Source of the DNA: JBOGJG01 sp050747825
GTDB taxonomy: Bacteria; Acidobacteriota; UBA6911; RPQK01; JBOGJG01
Reading direction: 5' to 3'
Length of the DNA stretch: 64,000 nt
Assembly: GCA_050747825.1 (NCBI GenBank)
Contig: JBOGJG010000300.1
Location: forward strand, 19,663 to 83,662
Shown: in pieces, positions 27,401 through 34,303 of the stretch
Numbering within the stretch: position 1 is the first letter of the stretch
Layout: the number at the start of each line of letters is the position of its first letter
The notes under the pieces: generated by a model
Told to the model about the DNA's origin: nothing
Databases searched by the model: none
What the model saw: only the letters and a program-made list of their open reading frames with translations
Position numbers and translations under genes: made by a program

Positions 27401-28094
27401 CGACCGCGGCCTGGTGATTCTCAATTTCAAGGATCCACTGAAGCCGACCATTACGTCGGTCATTGGAGAGCCTTTCATCAAGAAACCCCGGTCGGTCGCG
27501 ATTCAGTTCCGTTACGCCTTCCTAGCCGATTCCGAGGGCATCAAGGTCGTCGATGTGACCCTACCCGAAAAATCGCATCCAGTAGAAACAGGAAAATTCT
27601 TGCTCGAGGATGCGCGCGACATCTATATCGCCAGAACATACGCTTATATTGCAGCGGGCAAGCAGGGCCTGGTCATCCTGGACGTCGAACGTCCCGAATT
27701 TCCGCGCCACTTTCTGACCTATAACGCTGAAGGCGAAATAAACGACGCCTGGCAGGTGAAGCTTGCCATGAGCAACGCCAGCTCGTTCGCTTATATCGCA
27801 GACGGCAAGAACGGGCTGCGCGTCCTTCAAATAACCTCACCGGAAAAAACCCCAGGGTTATTTGGCTACAGTCCGGAGCCCTCCCCGGAACTCATCGCCA
27901 CCTATCACACTCATGGCCCCGCGGTGGCGGTAGCGAAGGGATTAGACCGCGATCGAGCCGTGGACGAGAGCGGAAACCAAATAGCGGTGTTTGGCCGGCG
28001 CGGCGCCCGCCCCTTCAACTTCCAGGAAATGCAGCGGCTGTATCTAAAGCAGGGCAAGGTCTACCAGGTAACAGATGAACTGCCCAGGAAATAG
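24414..28094 (+). CDS. Exported multihaem cytochrome c with C-terminal LVIVD-type beta-propeller
   Basis: A 1,226-residue protein with a signal peptide. I count eight CXXCH motifs (CTDCH, CTACH, CMVCH, CVDCH, CIDCH, CYACH, CFGCH, CTDCH) and two CX4CH motifs (CISAGCH at residue 67, CGTAGCH at residue 151), so up to ten c haems within roughly the first 790 residues. The last 370 residues are propeller blades (YLYTANGPEGLEIFDVAQ, VYVTCDRGLVILNFKDPLKP, YAFLADSEGIKVVDVT, YAYIAAGKQGLVILDVERPE). It probably acts in the periplasm or at the cell surface in electron transfer or as a haem oxidoreductase. The TAG stop lies in a palindrome. Confidence 0.85.
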   Translation: MRKVAALMMLTSAAVLAGFYPSAERLEGESWTEQPYKTWDEIRQPVDVSKTLLSQPPEEAQRKSAGCISAGCHTSVEPMHVSESVRLGCTDCHGGNADAIEKARAHVLPTNTEVFGSSANPVRAYTAWLRESPEFVRFVNPGDLRVLDQTCGTAGCHQDISFKVRKSMMTHGGMLWGAALYNNGAYPLKDTPFGESYAIDGTPQRIQTIPPPTPQETHDQGIIPYLDPLAQWGISQPGNVLRVFERGGKELIEIGIPDIEAEAGLPDKGLSIRGFGTLNRTDPVVLGLQKTRLMDPLLHMPGTNDHPGDYRASGCTACHVVYANDRSPAHSGPYARFGNGGMSVTSDPTIPRDEAGHPIRHRLTRSIPSSQCMVCHMHPGTNMLTTYFGYTWWDNETDGNHMYPVHERNLSAEEIDRIERANPEGSAVKGLWSDPEFLKNLTDLNPRLKHVQFADFHGHGWVYRAVFKRDRKGNLLDSEGRIVSFDDPGKFEKAVHLKDIHLEKGMHCVDCHFEQDVHGSGKLYNEPRAAIEIDCIDCHGSIYERASLKTSSFAAPPGGHDLSVLRTPWGRKRFEVQAEKIIQRSMVVEDLEWEIDQVLDTISPQSPSYNEKSRRAKTLQKDGKTWGGALDEDTLAHSNSSMTCYACHSSWMTSCFGCHLSMQANKMKTMLHNEGTITRNWTSYNYQVLRSDVFMLGVDGTVSAHRVAPVRSSSAVVVSSQTGNREWVYQTQQTVSAEGYSGQAFSTHVPHTVRSRETKGCTDCHVSTENDNNAIMAQLLLLGTNYTNFMGRYVYVGERENGFEAVAIAEREEPQAVIGSYLHRLAYPSKYEKHEEAHHELKEAYHHHGKDILSVQLRGEYLYTANGPEGLEIFDVAQIDHKGFSERMVTAPVSPLGQRFYVRSKYATAVASPSTLAVDPARTQRPENDEQAIAPIYAYIFFTDKYEGLILVNAATLLDGDPTNNFLERALTYNPDGLLDGAVNLAIAGNHVYVTCDRGLVILNFKDPLKPTITSVIGEPFIKKPRSVAIQFRYAFLADSEGIKVVDVTLPEKSHPVETGKFLLEDARDIYIARTYAYIAAGKQGLVILDVERPEFPRHFLTYNAEGEINDAWQVKLAMSNASSFAYIADGKNGLRVLQITSPEKTPGLFGYSPEPSPELIATYHTHGPAVAVAKGLDRDRAVDESGNQIAVFGRRGARPFNFQEMQRLYLKQGKVYQVTDELPRK

Positions 28095-28132
28095 AGGGAC
28101 GTTCAATTTTGCAGGTGAACGTCCCTCTATTT
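28089..28132. repeat. AAATAGAGGGACGTTCA hairpin between convergent cytochrome genes
   Basis: AAATAGAGGGACGTTCA (28089-28105) and TGAACGTCCCTCTATTT (28116-28132) form a perfect 17-bp hairpin with a 10-base loop. The TAG of the upstream cytochrome lies in the left arm. Same family as 14574-14631 and 57716-57775. Likely bidirectional terminator. Confidence 0.8.
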
Positions 28133-28137
28133 AGTCT

Positions 28138-29412
28138 CTACAAGACTTGCTGGATTTTGGCGAGTTGGGTGGCGAATTCGGAAGGGCTGTAACGTGAGGT
28201 GGATTGGAGCCACTCATAGAGACGCGCGATTTGGGCGTCCAATAGTTCGTTTGTCTTTCCGGTGTTCTCTCTCCAGGACCTGAAAAGAGCATCCACACTC
28301 ATGGTCGCCTGCTCGGCTGAGCGGATTCCTGATTGTGCGATGTTCTGGGCGTCGCCTGAAATGGCTCTCATGATCTGAAGCGCCATCGGCTCACCCAGGT
28401 TTGCGGCCTGCCATTGTGAGATCAGCGAATCCGTCAGATCGGCAAGCTGACGGGCCGTGCGGGCGATCTGGAGCCGGTTATCCGCCGGCTGCTGGAGGTG
28501 CTGTTTCAAGTTTTCCACGAGCTGTTCCAACTGTTGTCTTTGTCCGCCCGAAATGGCGGTTACCGCATGGCGAAAGACGATATAGCGCGAAGGATTCCAG
28601 GGTGGGATTCCAGCGATGCCCTTATACCCTCGGGCCTGCCGTTCGCTGGGAAGGACGAGGTTATGGTGGCAGGCGAAACATTCGAAATCCGCAAAATCAG
28701 GCCAACCCGCCCAGGAGGGCTGTTCCACTCGATGGGCCAACTGCTCCATGGACTCTCGCAGCGACACGGCCTGGCCGATGGCCCAGCGACGCAGGCCCTG
28801 CCAATCTCCTTCAGGCTCGTCCCAGTGACGGGGCATCAGGGCGCTAAACGTGTCCAACTCAAAGACCAGGTCGGGATGGCCTGCCGCAATCAGTTGGTGA
28901 TTGACCGTTTTCTCCTGGTTTCCCAGGTGGCAGGACAGGCAGGTATCGGCGCGCACATCGAAATCTCTAGTGTCGTTCATTCCGGCACTGAGCGACTGCT
29001 GATGCGTCCAGTCGCGAGTGGTATGAGGTCCCAGCCATTGGGAGGCGGGTCCGTGACAACTTTCACAACCGACTCCGTCGGAAATCTCAAAGGTGCGCGC
29101 CTGGCGCTGCTGCGGCGCATTAGTGGTATGGCAGTCCAGGCACAGTGTTGCCGTGTGCGGCTCAGAAATTCCCAAGTTGCGAGCGATCTGCTGGGAGCGG
29201 GGCTCCAACAGCACTGCATAAGCTTTTGCATGCCCATCCTTAGTGGACCAGATTTGGTATTCGTTCTGCTTGATCCGGCCGCCGGTTCTGGGCCACACGC
29301 TTCCATGGCAATTACTGGAGGCGCAGGATCCTGCCCCGGTGAAATTCACCTGGTCCTGAGGAGATAAAAGAAGAAATCCGGCCAGCGCGATGGGAAGCAG
29401 CATTACCGCCAT
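28138..29412 (-). CDS. Exported cytochrome c554-like multihaem protein
   Basis: A 424-residue protein with a signal peptide (MLLPIALAGFLLLS). It has one CX4CH (CASSNCH) and four CXXCH motifs (CLDCH, CESCH, CLSCH, CFACH), thus up to five haems, in the order seen in the cytochrome c554 family: GSCASSNCHG, KDGHAKAY (distal or bridging His), GVGCESCHGPA, RADTCLSCHLG, HQLIAAGHPDL. The C-terminal 150 residues are helical without haem sites. Such proteins carry electrons or act on N-oxides in the periplasm. It diverges from the NuoEF operon and converges on the propeller cytochrome. Confidence 0.85.
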   Translation of the reverse strand: MAVMLLPIALAGFLLLSPQDQVNFTGAGSCASSNCHGSVWPRTGGRIKQNEYQIWSTKDGHAKAYAVLLEPRSQQIARNLGISEPHTATLCLDCHTTNAPQQRQARTFEISDGVGCESCHGPASQWLGPHTTRDWTHQQSLSAGMNDTRDFDVRADTCLSCHLGNQEKTVNHQLIAAGHPDLVFELDTFSALMPRHWDEPEGDWQGLRRWAIGQAVSLRESMEQLAHRVEQPSWAGWPDFADFECFACHHNLVLPSERQARGYKGIAGIPPWNPSRYIVFRHAVTAISGGQRQQLEQLVENLKQHLQQPADNRLQIARTARQLADLTDSLISQWQAANLGEPMALQIMRAISGDAQNIAQSGIRSAEQATMSVDALFRSWRENTGKTNELLDAQIARLYEWLQSTSRYSPSEFATQLAKIQQVL

Positions 29413-29487
29413 GGATCAAGGCAAAATATAACCGCCGTACAGGAGTAAGTCAAACTCCAAGATTTCACCCTTACCGGACACGAGAAT

Positions 29488-29496
29488 TGCTATAAT
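29488..29496 (+). promoter_or_regulatory. Extended -10 promoter of the NuoEF-cytochrome operon
   Basis: TTGCTATAAT ends at 29496 and contains TG-C-TATAAT, a consensus extended -10 element; no good -35 box is present, as is usual for this class. Transcription would start near 29503, at the edge of two palindromes. Confidence 0.55.
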
Positions 29497-29504
29497 CCCG
29501 CCTA

Positions 29505-29534
29505 CGAAGTAAACACTTCGAAGTAAACACTTCG
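29505..29534. promoter_or_regulatory. Two overlapping 16-bp palindromes, candidate operator
   Basis: CGAAGTAAACACTTCG occurs at 29505-29520 and again at 29519-29534, sharing CG, with a 14-bp period. It lies just after the extended -10 box and before the ATG at 29547, between divergent cytochrome and NuoEF genes. The position suits a repressor site; the T-run after it (29540-29544) also allows an attenuator-like hairpin. Confidence 0.5.
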
Positions 29535-29546
29535 TGGCTTTTTTGC

Positions 29547-31220
29547 ATGATCATTCACGAACTACGGACGATTCAGGATCAGTTTGGCTACCTGCCGCGA
29601 GAGGAGCTAAAGAGGCTTTCTCAGAAGATCAATGTGCCGCTGTATGAGCTTCATGGAGTGGCCAGTTTCTTTCCCCACTTCCGGCTGGTGCGCCCGCCTG
29701 CAGTGGACATCGGCGTCTGCATGGATATGCCCTGCCATCTCCATGGCTGCGCTGGTCTGAAGAAGCAGATCGATCAAGCGGCGCAGGAAAGCAAACTTGA
29801 CGTGGAGGTGCGGCCGGTCTCCTGTCTGGGACAGTGCGACCGGGCACCGGCCGTAGCTGTAAACGATCATATTTTTGCGCATCAATCCCCTCGGGAGACG
29901 CTGGCGGTTGTGACCGCTGCTTTGAAGGGCGCCAAGCTGGAGCATCAATCCTTTGGGGGGGGCGCCAGGCGCCATGCAGCCGATCCATACGACGGCGAGG
30001 GCGCGTACGGAGTAGTCAAAGATCTTCTCCAGTCGCAGGATTTCGAAGGCGTGCTGGAAAAGCTGAAATCGGCCAATCTAAGAGGGATGGGCGGAGCGGG
30101 CTTCCCTACCGGAGTGAAATGGGAGCTGGTTCGGAAGGCTGAGGGCGATGAGAAATATGTGGTCTGTAATGCCGACGAGAGTGAAGTTGGGACCATCAAA
30201 GATCGCGAGATCATGAAGGATCTTCCCCACCTTCTGGTCGAAGGGATGATCATCGCTGGACTGGTCACGGGCGCTCGCAAGGGCATCATCTATATCCGTC
30301 ACGAATATCATGAGCAGGAAGAAGTACTGCGGGAGGAAATCATTCGAGCCAGGCACGCCCGTCTCGTGGGAGATGGACTCCTGGGCTCGAACCACACCTT
30401 CCATCTGGAAATTTTCGTCAGTCCGGGTGGCTACATCTGCGGCGAGGAAAGCGCTCTCTTGGAAGCCCTTGAGGGAAAGCGGGCCCAGCCGCGCAATAAG
30501 CCTCCTTTTCCGGTCACTCAGGGCCTTTGGAACAAGCCCACTGTCATTAATAACGTTGAGACGTTCATTTATGTGCCACTGATCCTGAAAAGAGGCCCGG
30601 AATGGTTCCAATCCAGAGGGCGGAACGGGATTCCCGGGCTCAAGTTTGTGGGCGTCAGCGGCCACGTGAACAATCCGGGCGTCTTCGAGGTTGCGATGGG
30701 GACGCCTATTTCTGAAGTGATTTACGACCATGCCGGAGGAATCAGCCAGGGGAGGCGGATGAAAGCCTTTGCCCCTTCCGGGGCTTCCTCGGGTTTTCTC
30801 CCCGCCTCCATGGCGGATGTCCCCATGGATTTCCAGAGCCTGGCTAAAGCCGGTTCAATGATGGGTTCGGGGGCGATAGTAGTGGCTGCTGAAGGGACCT
30901 GCCTTCTGGATCTGGCGCTAAATGCCGTCCGCTTCTTTCGCAACGAATCATGCGGAAAGTGTGTTCCCTGCCGGGTGGGCTCGCAAAAGCTGGTTGACAT
31001 TCTCTTCCGGATCTCTCAGGAAGGCGGCACAAGAGAAGACCTTGAGGTGATTGAGCGTATGGCCGATACCCTGATGATGACTTCGATTTGTGGTCTGGGT
31101 CAGGTGGTCCCCAAGCCGATTACTTCCGTTATCCAGCATTTCCCCGGGGAAATCGAAGATCACATTGTAAATCAGACGTGCCCTTCGGGAGTGTGTTTTA
31201 GCGAGAGGAAAACAGGGTGA
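29547..31220 (+). CDS. Fused NuoE-NuoF: NADH-oxidising diaphorase subunit
   Basis: A 557-residue fusion. Residues 1-125 are a NuoE-like thioredoxin fold with a [2Fe-2S] site (C58, C63, C93, C97). Residues 150-550 are NuoF: FMN/NADH motifs LRGMGGAGFPTGVKWE (178-193) and CNADESEVGTIKDRE, and the [4Fe-4S] site C469, C472, C475, C515. It should oxidise NADH and pass electrons to the Fe-S protein encoded next, whose start overlaps its stop by four bases. No other complex I genes are near, so this is a diaphorase module like those of NAD-linked hydrogenases and formate dehydrogenases, here in another setting. Confidence 0.92.
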   Translation: MIIHELRTIQDQFGYLPREELKRLSQKINVPLYELHGVASFFPHFRLVRPPAVDIGVCMDMPCHLHGCAGLKKQIDQAAQESKLDVEVRPVSCLGQCDRAPAVAVNDHIFAHQSPRETLAVVTAALKGAKLEHQSFGGGARRHAADPYDGEGAYGVVKDLLQSQDFEGVLEKLKSANLRGMGGAGFPTGVKWELVRKAEGDEKYVVCNADESEVGTIKDREIMKDLPHLLVEGMIIAGLVTGARKGIIYIRHEYHEQEEVLREEIIRARHARLVGDGLLGSNHTFHLEIFVSPGGYICGEESALLEALEGKRAQPRNKPPFPVTQGLWNKPTVINNVETFIYVPLILKRGPEWFQSRGRNGIPGLKFVGVSGHVNNPGVFEVAMGTPISEVIYDHAGGISQGRRMKAFAPSGASSGFLPASMADVPMDFQSLAKAGSMMGSGAIVVAAEGTCLLDLALNAVRFFRNESCGKCVPCRVGSQKLVDILFRISQEGGTREDLEVIERMADTLMMTSICGLGQVVPKPITSVIQHFPGEIEDHIVNQTCPSGVCFSERKTG

Positions 31221-33391
31221 GCGACGCAGGGAAGATCAATCTGACCATCGACGGAGTGCAGGTCAGCGCCAGCCCCGGCGCCACGATTTGGGAAGCCGCT
31301 CGCTCTGCCGGAATCGAAATCCCTGTTCTTTGCCACCAGTCCAATCTCGATCCCGTGGGTGTTTGCCGGGTGTGCGCGGTCGAAGTCCAGGGAGCCCGGG
31401 TTTATGCAGCCGCCTGCGTGCGCGCTGTCGAAAACGGGATGGTCGTCTCTACCGGTAATGCGCGATTGGAACAGTCCAGAAAAACGCTGATCGAGCTGCT
31501 GCTGTCAGACCATCCGGCTCCCTGTGCCCGCCACCAGAAATTCGGCGATTGCGAGTTGGAAGTCCTGGCCGAAAAGACTGGGGTCACTCAGCCCGCTTTT
31601 AACTCGCGGACGGCATCCAAAGGGGCTGACGTTTCCAACCTCAGTATCTCCGTTGACCACAGCGCCTGCATCGTTTGCGATCGCTGTGTGCGGGCTTGCA
31701 CGGACCTTAAGCACAACAATGTAATCGGCCGTATGGGCAAGGGATATCTCACCAGCATTTCCTTTGATGATGACCGGCCTATGGGGGAGTCGAGCTGCGT
31801 CAATTGTGGAGAATGCATGGTTTCCTGTCCCACCGGAGCGCTGACGTCCGGTGAAATGGTGGGGACCAGAATGGATTCCGGCGATGTGCTCAGTCCCGAA
31901 GATCTCTTGCGCTATCCCATCTTTGCGGGTATCTCCAGCGCATTTCTGGCACGAAATACCGGAGGCATAGTCAGGCGCCATTATCGAAAAGGCGAAATCA
32001 TCTGCCGCGAAGGAGAATACGGGTCCACGGCGTTTTATATCCTGCAGGGCCAGGTGGATGTTTTTCTGGGCACCAGTGTCGCCCACGTCGCCAAGCGAAG
32101 AGATTCCGGCATGGGTTGGTTCAAGAAGATGACCAGCGTACTGGTGTCCCGTACGGAAGATCCGCGGAGCGGCGAAAAGAGACAGAGCTATATTCCTATT
32201 GACGCTCCGGTTGATCTTTCCTACGATCGGCCGGTCGCGCAACTGGGCGAGGGCGACCTGTTCGGGGAGATGACCTGTCTGAACTTCTATCCCCGATCGG
32301 CGACGGTGCGCGCTGCTGAAGACTGCATCGTCCTCGAGATGCTGCGCAACGTCCTTCAGATCCTCCAGAAAAACCGCGATTTCCAGGCCCATATGGAAGA
32401 GGTCTACAGGAAGCGCGCCCTGGATAATCACCTGCGCAGCGTTCCCATCTTTCAAAACCTCCCGTCGGATTTTCTGGAATATCTAAGAGATCGCGTACAA
32501 CTGAAGCGGTTTGAGGCAGGAGAGGTCATCTGCCGGCAGGGAGAGCCGGCGGATGCCTTCTATCTGGTGCGGATTGGGCACGTGAAGGTTTCTCAAGCTC
32601 GCCCTGGAGGTGAAATGGTCCTGGCTTACCTGGCTAAGGGCCTGTACTTTGGCGAGATTGGTCTTCTGGCGAGAGGCGAGAGGACGGCCACCTGCACGGC
32701 GCTCGATCACGTGGAGGTTGTAAAAATCTCGCAGCGGGAATTCGACCAGATGCTGTCGCAATTTCCGGATATTCAGACCGAGCTCCAAAGAGTGGCCGGC
32801 CAGCGCCTGGAGTCCAATGAAAAGCAGAGCGAAATGCTGAAGACGGTACCGCTGGATGATTTCCTGTCCCAGGGTTTGATGCAAGCTCAGAATCTCCTTG
32901 TTCTGGACCTGGAGAGTTGCGTGCGCTGTGATGATTGCGTGCGCGCCTGTGGCGCCGCTCACGACGGGTTTACCCGCCTGGTTCGCGAGGGCCTTCGCTT
33001 CGATAAATACCTGGTGGCTACATCCTGCCGGCAATGTAGAGATCCGCTCTGCATGGTCGGTTGTCCGGTGGGAAGCATACGGCGCCAGGATTCTCTGGAA
33101 ATCATCATCGAGGATTGGTGTATCGGATGCGGCTTGTGCGCGCAGCAATGCCCTTACGGGAATATCAACCTGCATGAGTTTCCGGTCCGCGAGAGGAACC
33201 CGGAAACGGGAGCGTTCGAAACCGTTCTTAAGAAGAAGGCCACAGTCTGTGACCTTTGCACCGATCACAAGGAGCCAAGCTGCGTCTACGCCTGCCCGCA
33301 CAATGCGGCTCATCGTGTAGACCCCCGGACATTCTTCGATCTGCAGCTCCAGCCGACCGGCTTGGCTTCTAAGGAGCCGAGCTCATCGTGA
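31217..33391 (+). CDS. Iron-sulfur / double cyclic-nucleotide-binding fusion protein
   Basis: A 724-residue cytoplasmic protein. Domains in order: NuoG-like [2Fe-2S] (C39, C50, C53, C67); NuoG-type Cys/His site with H99, C103, H106, C112, where H106 replaces the usual Cys; two [4Fe-4S] (C151-C161 and C194-C204); two cNMP-binding domains (about 236-390, with an insertion at 285-335, and 408-530); four [4Fe-4S] of the DMSO-reductase-B type (C568, C604, C635, C678 onward). It would link NADH-derived electrons to the membrane subunit while sensing a cyclic nucleotide or using the cNMP folds structurally. GTG start overlaps nuoEF; its stop overlaps the next gene. Confidence 0.88.
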   Translation: MSDAGKINLTIDGVQVSASPGATIWEAARSAGIEIPVLCHQSNLDPVGVCRVCAVEVQGARVYAAACVRAVENGMVVSTGNARLEQSRKTLIELLLSDHPAPCARHQKFGDCELEVLAEKTGVTQPAFNSRTASKGADVSNLSISVDHSACIVCDRCVRACTDLKHNNVIGRMGKGYLTSISFDDDRPMGESSCVNCGECMVSCPTGALTSGEMVGTRMDSGDVLSPEDLLRYPIFAGISSAFLARNTGGIVRRHYRKGEIICREGEYGSTAFYILQGQVDVFLGTSVAHVAKRRDSGMGWFKKMTSVLVSRTEDPRSGEKRQSYIPIDAPVDLSYDRPVAQLGEGDLFGEMTCLNFYPRSATVRAAEDCIVLEMLRNVLQILQKNRDFQAHMEEVYRKRALDNHLRSVPIFQNLPSDFLEYLRDRVQLKRFEAGEVICRQGEPADAFYLVRIGHVKVSQARPGGEMVLAYLAKGLYFGEIGLLARGERTATCTALDHVEVVKISQREFDQMLSQFPDIQTELQRVAGQRLESNEKQSEMLKTVPLDDFLSQGLMQAQNLLVLDLESCVRCDDCVRACGAAHDGFTRLVREGLRFDKYLVATSCRQCRDPLCMVGCPVGSIRRQDSLEIIIEDWCIGCGLCAQQCPYGNINLHEFPVRERNPETGAFETVLKKKATVCDLCTDHKEPSCVYACPHNAAHRVDPRTFFDLQLQPTGLASKEPSSS

Positions 33392-34299
33392 TTATCGATC
33401 GAAGCAATAAGCCCTGGATCGTGGCCAGCATCGTCATTTTCCTGGTTTCGGCAGTACTCTACATCCCTTACAGCATCTACGCCATCCCGGCGCCTTCGGG
33501 CGGAAGCTGGCCTGGCTTGATTTACGCCTTTCTCGGCACAGGCATGATGCTCTTTGCGCTGCTGCTGGGTTTACGGAAAAAGTACCCAACTCTGCGAGTG
33601 GGAAGGCTGCACGCCTGGATGAAAGGACATGTCTGGCTTGGACTCTTGAGCTTTCCCATTATTCTCTTTCACGCGGGATTTGCTCTGGGCGGGCCGCTCA
33701 CGACGGTGTTAATGGTTTTGTTCGGTATCGTCGTTTTCAGCGGCCTCTTCGGGATCGTTCTTCAGCAGTATATTCCTGGTCTGATGACAGAGCAGATTTC
33801 GATGGAAACGATTTTCGAGCAGGTGGATGACATTCTGGCTCAGCTCCGCCAGGAAGCGGATGCATTCGTGCAGGCCGCCTTATCGCGCGAATCCGAAGAG
33901 CCTTTTGTCATGGAGGCACTGGGAGGAGGGACCGAGTCTCCACTGGCGCGCAACCGCTACTCGAGTGATCAGTCGGAACTGAGCAGAGGCCGGCGCGTCT
34001 TGGACGACTTTTATCAGCGTGAAGTCCGGCCGTTTCTTCACGATCAGGCCGGACCGGACAGCCGATTCGCCTCCGAGCAGAAGTCCAACGTTGTCTTTGA
34101 ACAGATGCGAAAAGTGCTCCCCGGCTCGTTTCACGAAACACTGGCCTCTCTGGCCGATATCGTGGAAGAGAGACGGCAACTGGCGCGCCAGGTGAAGCTG
34201 CATTATCTTCTTCACGGCTGGCTCTTCATACACGTCCCCCTGTCTATGGCGCTGATGGGGCTGGCGGCAGTTCATGCGGTCATAGCACTCAGGTACTGA
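33388..34299 (+). CDS. Membrane protein, probable diheme cytochrome b
   Basis: A 303-residue protein with about five hydrophobic segments: residues 10-32, 42-62, 80-100, 104-126 and 274-300, and a soluble helical stretch at 135-270. Histidines H81 and H95 lie at the two ends of one helix and H282 and H296 at the two ends of the last, each pair 14 residues apart. This spacing is that of the bis-His haem pairs of cytochrome b four-helix bundles. It would carry electrons across the inner membrane between the Fe-S protein and the decahaem cytochrome. No close family name comes to mind. GTG start with four-base overlap upstream. Confidence 0.7.
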   Translation: MIIDRSNKPWIVASIVIFLVSAVLYIPYSIYAIPAPSGGSWPGLIYAFLGTGMMLFALLLGLRKKYPTLRVGRLHAWMKGHVWLGLLSFPIILFHAGFALGGPLTTVLMVLFGIVVFSGLFGIVLQQYIPGLMTEQISMETIFEQVDDILAQLRQEADAFVQAALSRESEEPFVMEALGGGTESPLARNRYSSDQSELSRGRRVLDDFYQREVRPFLHDQAGPDSRFASEQKSNVVFEQMRKVLPGSFHETLASLADIVEERRQLARQVKLHYLLHGWLFIHVPLSMALMGLAAVHAVIALRY

Positions 34300-34303
34300 G
34301 CAG

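Noticed and set aside
29547..33391. A complex I or NAD-linked hydrogenase/formate dehydrogenase operon
   Set aside because: NuoE, NuoF and NuoG-like parts are present, but there are no NuoB/C/D/H-N membrane or quinone subunits and no H-cluster or molybdopterin subunit. The NuoG-like part is fused to cNMP and ferredoxin domains instead.
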